The notes below the pieces were generated by a model, which worked only from the letters and a program-made list of their open reading frames with translations, made no database searches and was not told the origin of the DNA. This document shows, in pieces, positions 36,728 through 44,547 of a stretch of 64,000 bases of DNA; positions within the stretch are counted from its first letter, which is position 1; each line of letters starts with the position of its first letter. The position numbers and the translations under genes were made by a program. The stretch is from Aliikangiella sp. G2MR2-5 (GTDB taxonomy: Bacteria; Pseudomonadota; Gammaproteobacteria; Enterobacterales; Kangiellaceae): positions 186,001 to 250,000 of the forward strand of contig NZ_JADPQF010000004.1 in assembly GCF_015687155.1 (NCBI RefSeq), given 5' to 3'.

Positions 36728-37996
36728 ATGGGTAAAAAAGGCAGACGTATAATAATTGTGGCTCTGGCTTTGCTGGTGTTAATGATAATATCTTTTTTAT
36801 ATTTGATGAATAGAGCTTACTTCGTCACCGATAGAAATGGTCTCTTTCAATACTATGTTATTCCGATAAGTGGTCCCTACTCTGCACGTTTCAGGTTATA
36901 TGAAAGTGCGAATAAGGAAAAAAATATAGCATTACAGAAGAAGTACTATGGCCCCATTTTTCGATTTAACGAGAAAAATGAAAGAATCGCAAAATGGATT
37001 TGTAATAACAGAGTCTTTAGTGAAAACACTCTAGGAGCGTCCAGTTATCAAATACAGTGTAATGATAAAAGTTATCGCTACAATTTGAATAACAAGCCAA
37101 TCAATATTCCGGATAGCATTGAAGATAGAGAAGTTTACGCTTTTAGTGATCTACATGGAAATATTGAATATTTCAAAAAAGTACTAATAAATCTCGGTAT
37201 TGTTGATGAGAATTACAATTGGAACTTTGCCAACAATGGAGTTGTGTTAACAGGTGATTTGATAGATAAATCAAGCGATGACAGAGCTTTAATGTGGTTT
37301 ATCTACAATCTAGAGCAACAAGCCGCTAAACATGGAGGATTTGTACTTGTTTTACTAGGGAATCATGAAGTTTTTCAACTACAGGGAGATTTTAGACATG
37401 CGCATCCGGTTAGCGTTTATCTAACACAGAAAATGTTTCCTCTGACTCAAGCACTTGACAAAAATACCATTTTAGGAGAATGGCTCCGATCGAAGCCTAT
37501 TATAGCGAAGCTCAATGGATATTTGTTTACACATGCAGGCTTGAGCCCGAAAATTATCGATATTAATGATCTGTTTTCATTGAATAAGGTACTGTTGGAA
37601 TATTGGCAAGGTAAGGCGCCAGATGATATAAGTTATCAGGCAATTTTTGGGCCTCAAGGTGTTATAAACTATCGTGGAATGGTAAAGGAAACTCCTTTCT
37701 ATCCTATGCTCTCACAACAGCAACTCAATAAACTTGCTTCTAAACATGATTTTAAAAAAATAATTTTTGGACACACTGAAGTTGATAATATCAGCTTTCT
37801 ATTTAACGATAGTGCAATAGCTATCGATGCCAGTCGTCACTCAACTGAAGTTCTAAGGCTAAAAAATAATGAGCTATCGCTTGTGGATGTGGCTTATCTA
37901 AACAAAAGCGAATCCTGGAAAAAGTCATCAGTAAGAATTCCATTTAACTTGTTCTCGAGTAGTGACTGGAAGCTCATTGCTACAGGAATAAATTAA
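36728..37996 (+). CDS. Membrane-anchored PPP-like metallophosphatase (Shelphs type)
   Basis: A 422-aa protein with a basic start (MGKKGRR) and one membrane helix (about 8-28), so the catalytic domain should face the periplasm. PPP-family motifs: SDLHGN (140-145), GDLIDK (176-181), GNHE (211-214) and a late GHTEVD. These are the metal ligands of Ser/Thr phosphatases, in the Shewanella-like (Shelphs) style. The ATG has GGAG ten bases upstream and sits just after the first oxygenase. Its placement beside a kinase suggests it removes phosphate from the exported peptide or from a partner. Confidence 0.87.
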   Translation: MGKKGRRIIIVALALLVLMIISFLYLMNRAYFVTDRNGLFQYYVIPISGPYSARFRLYESANKEKNIALQKKYYGPIFRFNEKNERIAKWICNNRVFSENTLGASSYQIQCNDKSYRYNLNNKPINIPDSIEDREVYAFSDLHGNIEYFKKVLINLGIVDENYNWNFANNGVVLTGDLIDKSSDDRALMWFIYNLEQQAAKHGGFVLVLLGNHEVFQLQGDFRHAHPVSVYLTQKMFPLTQALDKNTILGEWLRSKPIIAKLNGYLFTHAGLSPKIIDINDLFSLNKVLLEYWQGKAPDDISYQAIFGPQGVINYRGMVKETPFYPMLSQQQLNKLASKHDFKKIIFGHTEVDNISFLFNDSAIAIDASRHSTEVLRLKNNELSLVDVAYLNKSESWKKSSVRIPFNLFSSSDWKLIATGIN

Positions 37997-38009
37997 GTGA
38001 GGTAATGCG

Positions 38010-39248
38010 GTGCTAACGTTTTATAAAGATGAATTTTCTGCTGGTTGCAAATTAAAGCCTAATGATTTGAACGGCTTTTTTAATGGTGTAGGTTGCGAGC
38101 GATTCACTGACGAACATTTAGGATGCCGGCCATTGTTACTCACCAGAACTAATTCTGACTTCTACAATGATATTTTAAGCTTGAATGATATAAATAATAT
38201 TTTCAGTTCAAAAAGACTTATTGAAAACGACATCAGAGTTTTTAAGGCTGGGAAAAAAATAGCTTACTCTGAAATTTCATACGAAGATAGAAGCGCTGAT
38301 AAGAGTAAGATATTTGAACTTTTTAAATCCGGCGCAACGCTTGTTTTTGAAAATATAGGTAGATACCATTTACCGTTGGGACAATTTATAGCACATCTGG
38401 AAAATGAGTTTCATGTAAGAATGCGAGCAAATGCTTTTCTAACGCCTGCAGGAAGTCAAGGGTTTAAGCCTCATTTCGATAGTCATGATGTATTTGTACT
38501 ACAAATTTACGGACATAAAGAGTGGCTCATCGGTAATAATCCAATTGAACTTCCTGATGACATGACTTCAGAGACTCGATATCAAGCTGCAATTGAAAAT
38601 AGTGAAATACTAGCTACTGAGGTCTTAAAAAAAGGAGATTTATTATACTTGCCCAGAGGATTCGTACATTCTGCAAAAGCTTGCGAGTCTACCTCTCTGC
38701 ATATAACTATCAGCATGCGAGGCCATACCGGAGTAGACCTGTTAAAAAAATCACTAAGTCAGATATTTGAAAATTCTGTGGAGATGAGGAAATATATTAA
38801 TCACAAAAAGGTGTTTGATAACCAAAGCTATATTGAGCTCTTAACAAACGAGATTAAAAAAGTTCAATATGACAAATTATCAACTGAGCTTTATCAGGAT
38901 TACTTATTGCAAACCTTCCCAGTAGCTTATCAGCAGGTAGAGCGAATATTTTCACCACAGGAGCTGCTTCATGATTCATTGTTGGAAGTCAATCCCTATA
39001 TGGTTTGGCAGGCTTTTTATCAAGGTGACTTTATTCGTTTAATATTCGACGGAAAGGAAATGAGATTACCAAAAGCAGCACAAAATGCTCTGCAATATAT
39101 CTCCGAACAATCAAATTTTCGCCCGAGCGAACTGCCAGATTTCGATGAAAAAAATGCTTTAATGCTATGTGAAGTTCTATATTCAAATGGCTATTTGAAA
39201 TTTGCAGAGAGAAATAAATTGCGAGAAACCTGCCGAGATAGTCTTTAG
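38010..39248 (+). CDS. JmjC/cupin-like 2-oxoglutarate oxygenase (second copy)
   Basis: A 412-aa paralogue of the oxygenase at 35518. Iron ligands His155 and Asp157 (FKPHFDSHDVFVLQIYG) and His220 (LPRGFVHSA); C-terminal winged-helix region ends EVLYSNGYLKF. The two copies share the NxYxTP-G-GFxPHxDxHD core but differ clearly elsewhere, so they probably modify different residues. GTG start with GAGG seven bases upstream. Confidence 0.85.
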   Translation: MLTFYKDEFSAGCKLKPNDLNGFFNGVGCERFTDEHLGCRPLLLTRTNSDFYNDILSLNDINNIFSSKRLIENDIRVFKAGKKIAYSEISYEDRSADKSKIFELFKSGATLVFENIGRYHLPLGQFIAHLENEFHVRMRANAFLTPAGSQGFKPHFDSHDVFVLQIYGHKEWLIGNNPIELPDDMTSETRYQAAIENSEILATEVLKKGDLLYLPRGFVHSAKACESTSLHITISMRGHTGVDLLKKSLSQIFENSVEMRKYINHKKVFDNQSYIELLTNEIKKVQYDKLSTELYQDYLLQTFPVAYQQVERIFSPQELLHDSLLEVNPYMVWQAFYQGDFIRLIFDGKEMRLPKAAQNALQYISEQSNFRPSELPDFDEKNALMLCEVLYSNGYLKFAERNKLRETCRDSL

Positions 39249-39290
39249 TTACTGAGAACCAAAACAACAAATTAGAGAGTGATGATCGAT

Positions 39291-39929
39291 ATGATGAATA
39301 AAACGCTTTGCGGATCTGAAAAGGCGGATAAAAAATACGCTTTGGATGACCATAAACTAAGGAGTGTTTTTGATTTTATAACTGCTAATAAAGTCATATT
39401 AAGCGATCTGATTTCAATTAAGCATATTTCTCTTCTAGCAAGCAGTTCACTTTTATCTCCGGGTGATGTAAGTATATCCAGTGATGGTAGAGTGCTACCA
39501 ATGACGTCCTTTTCTGCCAAAGGTAAAGTCAATAGAAATGTAATGCTCGAGCATCTGTCTTCAGGCAAAAAAGTAAAAGTATCCTGCATAGAGAATTATT
39601 TGATAGATTTCAAAATATTTTTTGCCACTCTTGAAAGAAAAATGGGTTGTAATCTTAAGTCAGAACTTTGTTTTTCTTCTTCAGAAATGAATCTTAAAGA
39701 TTACAGTAAAATGCCAATTGACATGATATCTATACAGCTCTATGGAGGCAGGCGGGTCTATGTCGATGAGCTGAATGACACCAGAACATTGAAAAAGAAT
39801 GACATTATCTATCTTTGTGAGAAAACACATATTGAAGAACAGATATCTGGAAAATCGATTTATCTAAACCTGTATCTTAATTATGACGAAGAATGTATTT
39901 CGCCATACAAATTTTATGATTTCGAGTAA
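39291..39929 (+). CDS. Degenerate JmjC/cupin-like protein lacking the HxD iron ligands
   Basis: A 212-aa protein aligning with residues about 90-240 of the preceding oxygenase: EHLSSGKKVKV matches LFKSGATLVF, IDMISIQLYGGRRVYV matches HDVFVLQIYGHKEWLI, and LKKNDIIYLCEKTHIE matches LKKGDLLYLPRGFVHS. The HFDSHD iron-ligand segment is replaced by a sequence without HxD; the distal His is kept. It is therefore a probable pseudoenzyme or peptide-binding partner. The frame is intact. Start choice (39282 or 39291) is uncertain. Confidence 0.72.
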   Translation: MMNKTLCGSEKADKKYALDDHKLRSVFDFITANKVILSDLISIKHISLLASSSLLSPGDVSISSDGRVLPMTSFSAKGKVNRNVMLEHLSSGKKVKVSCIENYLIDFKIFFATLERKMGCNLKSELCFSSSEMNLKDYSKMPIDMISIQLYGGRRVYVDELNDTRTLKKNDIIYLCEKTHIEEQISGKSIYLNLYLNYDEECISPYKFYDFE

Positions 39930-39949
39930 CCATTTGCCAGGCGAGGGTT

Positions 39950-40084
39950 ATGAGTGAAAGTCTGACAACAGGCTATATCACTGTTCTATATGAGAGGTTT
40001 AATTGCGTTTGGCAAAGTGCTAGTGGTTTAGTAGAGATCCTAACCTCATTTGTATTAAGCTCTCTAACTGCTCAAACATGTTAA
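39950..40084 (+). CDS. Possible 44-aa peptide, unknown
   Basis: A short frame 20 bp after the degenerate oxygenase: MSESLTTGYITVLYERF, then a hydrophobic stretch ending FVLSSLTAQTC. GCGAGGG lies just before the ATG, slightly too close. It could be an immunity microprotein, a second peptide or chance. Nothing else occupies the 240 bp before the next gene. Confidence 0.3.
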   Translation: MSESLTTGYITVLYERFNCVWQSASGLVEILTSFVLSSLTAQTC

Positions 40085-40172
40085 GTAATTGGCTGGTATT
40101 CAATACGATTAAGAATATTGTAATAGATAGAAATAGGTTTGAGAACGGCAAAAACTTTTATCGAGTATTTTA

Positions 40173-41042
40173 ATGAAATCAATAAACCTTGATGCACAGT
40201 CTGCTATCAGGCTTATGTCAGTCGCACTTGGGTTGATCCCCTTTACCGCTATTTACTATTCCAATATTCACTATATTCAATCAGATTACCTGCCTTATAG
40301 TCTGTTAGGAGTTATTGGCGCCATTTTTGCGAATTCAACTGGCGCTGGAGGTGGTGTAGTATTTATTCCATTTTTTAATCAAATAGGATTATCGGAGGAG
40401 CAGGCTGTTTCAACGAGTATCGGCATTCAGTGTTTTGGAATGACAGCAGGCGCGTTAACTTGGTGTTTGTTCTATAGAAGCGAAAGAGTTTCGAATATGA
40501 AATGGAAGGCCTTTATTCCAACTTGCATTATTTCATCAATTTGTTCGACAATTGGTCTAGCCTTTTCCTTCATATTTAGTTTGTCTCCACCGGCATCTCT
40601 ACATCAGCTTTTTAGCTACTTTTCCATTATCTTAGGGCTTTGTATTCTGGTGGTTGTTTTTATTCCTAAAGGAAAAGTACGAACTGAATTACAAAAGCTT
40701 GACTATATAATATTGGCAATTGCTTCCATTTTAGGCGGAGTAATTACTGCCTGGCTTTCAGTTGGTATTGGGGAAATCATTGCAACCGTACTTATTTTGA
40801 GGTGTTTTGACACAAAATTTGCAATTGCAGCCGCAGTGGTTGTGTCGGCAGTTTCTATATGGGTTGCTTCAATAAAGCTACTTTGGCTTGAGCCTAACGC
40901 ATATCTTCAGATTGTACTGCTTGCAGGCCCAGGGGCGATTTTAGGCGGAATTATGGCAAAGAAATTGGCGCTATTGTTTAACGAGAGATATCTCAAAGCA
41001 TTTTTGGCATGTTGGATACTTATTATTGGGATTTATGGATAA
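40173..41042 (+). CDS. TauE/SafE family membrane permease
   Basis: A 289-aa protein with seven to eight hydrophobic helices. The N-terminal repeat GVIGAIFANSTGAGGGVVFIPFF and second repeat LGGVITAWLSVGIGEIIATVLIL match the sulfite exporter TauE/SafE (DUF81) family, which moves organic or inorganic sulfur-oxyanions and other small anions. It lies 240 bp after the peptide cluster on the same strand, so membership of the cluster is uncertain. Intact and normal length. Confidence 0.82.
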   Translation: MKSINLDAQSAIRLMSVALGLIPFTAIYYSNIHYIQSDYLPYSLLGVIGAIFANSTGAGGGVVFIPFFNQIGLSEEQAVSTSIGIQCFGMTAGALTWCLFYRSERVSNMKWKAFIPTCIISSICSTIGLAFSFIFSLSPPASLHQLFSYFSIILGLCILVVVFIPKGKVRTELQKLDYIILAIASILGGVITAWLSVGIGEIIATVLILRCFDTKFAIAAAVVVSAVSIWVASIKLLWLEPNAYLQIVLLAGPGAILGGIMAKKLALLFNERYLKAFLACWILIIGIYG

Positions 41043-41064
41043 TATTATTACTCGATTAATGAGA

Positions 41065-41725
41065 TCAATTGATTGAGTAACCTGCCATTTTATCGATTTC
41101 AAAAAGACCTACCGCTTATATCAAATCATTTGCAAAACTCTTCAGTTGTTCGTTACTTTGTTTTTCAGAAGGTGCTTTTAGTTCCAGTAAAAATCATTGA
41201 TTTCAGCTAAATTGTTTGATTTCTTTATTAGTAAGCATTGTTTTTTCTGCTTTGGAGTTAACGCTTTCAGGCTATTTTTTGAAATGAGATAGTGTTTTTT
41301 TCTGTCTCTCTTATGGCATTCTTTTCTGTTGAGACGGTCTTATTCTGATATGGAAGATATTTTTTCAATTCTGAGAAAAGTTCACACTTTAACACCTGTT
41401 TTTACAGGTAGCCATCGAAAAATCGACTACGCTTTGATTCATATTCATCTCTCACAACGGAAGCTGTTAACGCAACAATTGGCAAGTTGGCTGATAAATT
41501 TTTTTAATGCATCATTACCATCAATGGCTTCTGAACAAACTATCTCGTAAGATTTAAATATTTAGGTAATCAATAGGCTCTAATTCGAAACCATTTGCTA
41601 TTGACGTTGACGCCTGACTTCGTTGTACTGCAAATGAAAAGTTATAGTTGTCATCCTGAAGTATGCTCATCGCGACTTTGATGTTGTCTGCTACATCATC
41701 GATGATAAGGATATGATTGCTATTT
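41065..41725 (-). pseudogene. Decayed hybrid histidine kinase (receiver and C-terminal fragment)
   Basis: Reading the minus strand from about 41725, ILIIDDVADNIKVAMSILQ is an unmistakable receiver start. The sequence then loses the part with the phospho-Asp, and later resumes with LPIVALTASVVRDEYES and FDGYL, an in-frame TAA at 41402-41404, then KCELFSELKKYLPYQ, and near 41130 NEQLKSFANDLI and FEIDKMAGY. These blocks are normally the receiver domain and C-terminal tail of hybrid sensor kinases. Frameshifts separate the blocks. The kinase part is missing. The 858-bp gap between the permease and the hydrolase is otherwise empty. Confidence 0.85.
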
Positions 41726-41829
41726 TAAATAATAGTCATTAAGCGAAGTTCTTTTAGTCTATCCCTAAGTCTACTCAGTATAGAACAGACTCTGAGTCCT
41801 TGCTAAAGCGATAATGATTTGAATGGAAA

Positions 41830-41865
41830 GCCCCTGTACGAACATAGAAATTATCGTATAAGGGC
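41830..41865 (-). terminator. Terminator of the MBL hydrolase gene
   Basis: On the minus strand GCCCTTATACGA pairs with TCGTACAGGGGC (one mismatch, one G-U), with a 12-base loop and TTTCC after the stem. It lies 37 bp after the stop of the hydrolase gene. Confidence 0.55.
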
Positions 41866-41901
41866 TCGATTTTAAAGTTGATAGTAGACTCGCCAGGGAG
41901 G

Positions 41902-42813
41902 CTATTTACTCGCAGTTAGGCCTTTGTAAAGTTGTCGTGTCATTCTTTCAGTTGTAATAAACTGCCAATTCCATGCGTCATGAAACTTTTTAAGCGGATT
42001 TGACTTAACCACCTGCTCTTCACTATTACCTGCCTTTATTTCGGCTAAAATCAGCTCACGACTTTCCTTCAACATTGCTATTGTAGCCGCAAGATCTTTC
42101 CTGGTCGCCAGAGGGCCGTGACCAGGAATGATTTTCGTCTGATCATCTGCAATTGAGAGTATCTTTTCCTGCGCTTTAATGTAGCCATCTACGCTACCAC
42201 CGCTGTTTAGGTCGATAAAAGGAAACATTTTGTTAAAAAAGATATCTCCTGTGTGGATAACATTTGCATTTTTGAAATGAATGACAGCATCTCCATCGGT
42301 ATGTGCATTTGCAGCATGAAATATTTGAGCATCTTCATTATTTAAGTGGAAAGCCATTTCTTGCGAAAAAGTAATGACTGGTAACGAAGCTTTTGGCGCA
42401 GGCTTATTTCCTTCTGGCGTAGAGAATCCTTTTGATAAAAGATGATGTCTTAAGTTTTGATGAGCGACAATATGAGTGCCCTGCCCACCGAAGTTGTGAT
42501 TGTTGCCGGTATGGTCTCCATGCACATGGGTGTTGACCAGAAAGTCCACGTTATTAGGGGTTACAGTTTTAATCGCTTCTTTTAGCTTTTCAACTAATGG
42601 AGGCATGGAGTCATCAATCATTACCACTCCGTCTGTGCCGATCGAGAGGCCAATGTTTCCGCCTGTAAAGCCCCCTACTCCAGAAATCATGTAAAGGCCC
42701 GGAGAAACTTCTGTGGTTTCAAAATCTGGAGATTGCTCTTCTGCATTTAAACTAGTACTCAGTAGCAAAGCTAGTAACCCTGTTTTGAACCCGAATCTTG
42801 CTTTTATTTTCAT
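41902..42813 (-). CDS. Exported metallo-beta-lactamase-fold hydrolase
   Basis: A 303-aa protein with a signal peptide (MKIKARFGFKTGLLALLLS, cleaved near LNA). Zinc motif THVHGDH, further His in ANAHTDGD and IIPGHGPLA, and Asp in VIHTGDIFF. This is the B3-like/quinoprotein-relay (SoxH-like) periplasmic group rather than a proven beta-lactamase; substrate unknown. MKIKARF is preferred because GAGG lies six bases upstream; two ATG codons further up are out of position. It is divergent from the PspA-type operon. Confidence 0.82.
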   Translation of the reverse strand: MKIKARFGFKTGLLALLLSTSLNAEEQSPDFETTEVSPGLYMISGVGGFTGGNIGLSIGTDGVVMIDDSMPPLVEKLKEAIKTVTPNNVDFLVNTHVHGDHTGNNHNFGGQGTHIVAHQNLRHHLLSKGFSTPEGNKPAPKASLPVITFSQEMAFHLNNEDAQIFHAANAHTDGDAVIHFKNANVIHTGDIFFNKMFPFIDLNSGGSVDGYIKAQEKILSIADDQTKIIPGHGPLATRKDLAATIAMLKESRELILAEIKAGNSEEQVVKSNPLKKFHDAWNWQFITTERMTRQLYKGLTASK

Positions 42814-42880
42814 ACTCATCCTCATTGTGTTAATTGGTAGACTGTTCTATGACCGGAGTTGTTTACCCTTGCTCTCATAT

Positions 42881-42897
42881 TAAATGAATTTCATTTA
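42881..42897. promoter_or_regulatory. 17-bp perfect palindrome upstream of the MBL hydrolase
   Basis: TAAATGAA-T-TTCATTTA, arms of 8 bp around one base, 68 bp upstream of the hydrolase start and in the gap shared with the yjfI operon. A likely operator for a dimeric repressor. Confidence 0.5.
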
Positions 42898-42980
42898 TGG
42901 ACAAGCCACAAAGCGGTCAAGTATTGAGCATCTAGGGAATAAGACCCATTTCACAGCGTTTACTAGCAATGGGAAATACT

Positions 42981-43026
42981 TGACATAATATGTCGGTATT
43001 GGTAATCTTGTTGACATAATATGTCA
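42981..43026. promoter_or_regulatory. Tandem palindromic operators before the yjfI-pspA operon
   Basis: TGACATAATATGTC occurs at 42981-42994 and again at 43012-43025 (the second continues with A to give TGACATAATATGTCA). Each is GACAT-AAT-ATGTC, and the copies are exactly 31 bp apart, about three helical turns. Each is preceded by T, giving TTGACA, so both may overlap a -35 box. No sigma-54 element is visible. Confidence 0.65.
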
Positions 43027-43046
43027 AAAGCGCTCAAGGAGGCGAG

Positions 43047-43454
43047 ATGAATCTTTTGAATGAATTAACTCTGAAGCTGGCCGAATGCCAGGTTCAGGGA
43101 CATACCTTCAATTGTTTGCCAATTAAAGGTGAGCAGGAAGTATTGAGAGTAGAAGTATCCGGTTTAGAAGAGCTTCCAATCTTTATGACCGTTACCGAGT
43201 CCCAAATCTTGTGTATTTCCTATCTATTTACCAAAGAGGAAATTCATCAGGAAAGAGAAAATGAGTTAAATCAGTACCTGCTCGAACTTAACCTGCCGAT
43301 GCCTTTGAGTTCATTTGCAGTAGTCGATGGATACTATGTAATTTTTGGCTCATTAGCTACGGTGTCAAAATTTGACAGTATAGTTCAGGAATTGATTACC
43401 CTTGCGAGTAATTCAACAGATACTTTGCAAGCTTTAGAAGAGTTTATTAAATAA
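43047..43454 (+). CDS. yjfI: YjfI family (DUF2170) protein
   Basis: A 135-aa soluble protein with the DUF2170 pattern: VEVSGLEELPIFMTVTESQILCISYLF, then LNLPMPLSSFAVVDGYYVIFGSLA. In E. coli yjfI lies next to the pspA-like yjfJ, as here. AAGGAGGCGAG precedes the ATG. It is the first gene of an operon of seven genes running to 53271. Its biochemical role is not known; association with PspA-type envelope-stress proteins is by gene linkage. Confidence 0.88.
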   Translation: MNLLNELTLKLAECQVQGHTFNCLPIKGEQEVLRVEVSGLEELPIFMTVTESQILCISYLFTKEEIHQERENELNQYLLELNLPMPLSSFAVVDGYYVIFGSLATVSKFDSIVQELITLASNSTDTLQALEEFIK

Positions 43455-43464
43455 GGAGCCGGAA

Positions 43465-44148
43465 ATGAACATTATTACCAAGTTATTAACCGCTATCCGT
43501 GGTGGCGCCCGAGAAATTGGTGAAGCCGTTGTAGATACACAGTCTTTAAGAATATTTGAGCAGGAAATTCACGACTCGAAAGCTAATCTTGCGGAAGCTA
43601 AACAAGGATTAACAGAAATTGTTGCCAAGAAAATGGCTGCAGAAAGACAGCTAAAAGAAGTACAGGAACAGATAGCCGAAAATGAAAACTATGCAATTAA
43701 AGCGCTGGAAAAAAATGATGAAACTTTAGCATTGGAAATCGCAACGAAAATTGCGTCACTAGAATCTAAAGCTGAAACGCAAAAGATAGATCTTGCTACC
43801 TATGAGAAAAATGCTGACTTACTTAAATCCCAGATCCAGGAAGCAGAAAAGATCATTGCGGATCATGAGCGGGAACTGGCGATCGTCAAAACCAGAAATT
43901 CAGTTCATCAAGCGACCAAGTCGGTTACGCAGACGATTACCGCGAATGAGTCTTCAATCGGCTCTGCCAGGGAGTCTTTGGAACGTATTAAGCAAAAGCA
44001 ACAGGCTGAGGAAGATAAACTTCAAGCAGGCGTTGCGCTTAAAAAAGAAATGGAAGGCGACAGTCTCGAGCAGAAGCTTAAAGCATCGGGTATTAAACAG
44101 GAAAAGCACTCTGCTGAAGCTGTACTAGCAAGACTTAAGTCAAAATAG
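43465..44148 (+). CDS. yjfJ: PspA/IM30 (ESCRT-III-like) family protein
   Basis: A 227-aa protein formed almost wholly of coiled coil: LRIFEQEIHDSKANLAEAKQ, EEQEIAENENYA-type heptads, ending EQKLKASGIKQ. No membrane segment. PspA-family proteins assemble on damaged inner membrane and remodel or seal it. It starts 10 bp after yjfI and belongs with flotillin and YqiJ downstream in an envelope-maintenance operon. Confidence 0.88.
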   Translation: MNIITKLLTAIRGGAREIGEAVVDTQSLRIFEQEIHDSKANLAEAKQGLTEIVAKKMAAERQLKEVQEQIAENENYAIKALEKNDETLALEIATKIASLESKAETQKIDLATYEKNADLLKSQIQEAEKIIADHERELAIVKTRNSVHQATKSVTQTITANESSIGSARESLERIKQKQQAEEDKLQAGVALKKEMEGDSLEQKLKASGIKQEKHSAEAVLARLKSK

Positions 44149-44210
44149 TAATAATGCGCCGTTGTAGTCAGATAGTACTTAACGGCGCCAATAACCTCAA
44201 AAGAATTACC

Positions 44211-44543
44211 GTGACGAAAAAGGCCAATAAAAAGAGAGAACTTTTTTCCAGCGAGAAAAAAGCGATTAAAGCGACACAAGTTGCTTTTGATATTTCAACT
44301 GAAGCACAGAAGCGTTTGAAATTAAAAGCGATCCATAATGATCTGTCTCCATCTGATCAAATGAGAGCGATTTTGGGGTTGCCCTGTAAGAAACCAGTGC
44401 GCCCAAGACTGACTATTTCACTGTCTGAAGAAGACTATATACTTCTTGCTGAGAAATATGCGGTGAATTTGGAAGACAAATTAAAGATTAAAGAAAAGGC
44501 AGCTCAAACAATAATCGATGATGTGATGAAAGAGGATAAGTGA
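44211..44543 (+). CDS. Conserved small basic protein of the pspA-flotillin operon
   Basis: A 110-aa protein from GTG 44211 (MTKKANKKRELFSSEKKAI); an ATG at 44154 would add 19 residues with weaker ribosome site. Basic, soluble, with DISTEAQKRLKLKAIHNDLSP and a second block PRLTISLSEEDYILLAEKY, both like short ribbon-helix-helix elements. Possibly a small DNA-binding regulator of the operon, by pattern only. It is 5 bp before the rhomboid start. Confidence 0.6.
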   Translation: MTKKANKKRELFSSEKKAIKATQVAFDISTEAQKRLKLKAIHNDLSPSDQMRAILGLPCKKPVRPRLTISLSEEDYILLAEKYAVNLEDKLKIKEKAAQTIIDDVMKEDK

Positions 44544-44547
44544 TCAA

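Noticed and set aside
40173-41042. TauE/SafE permease as self-immunity for the peptide
   Set aside because: The family exports small anions and the gene has its own 240-bp upstream gap; nothing in the sequence links it to the peptide.
41329-41550. Plus-strand 73-codon frame
   Set aside because: It lies opposite the receiver fragments of the decayed kinase gene and has no ribosome site or recognisable sequence.
41752-41900. Minus-strand frame reading YDNFYVRTGAFHSNHYRF as a further gene remnant
   Set aside because: The same bases form a 12-bp hairpin directly after the hydrolase stop, which explains the sequence as a terminator; no family match was recognised.
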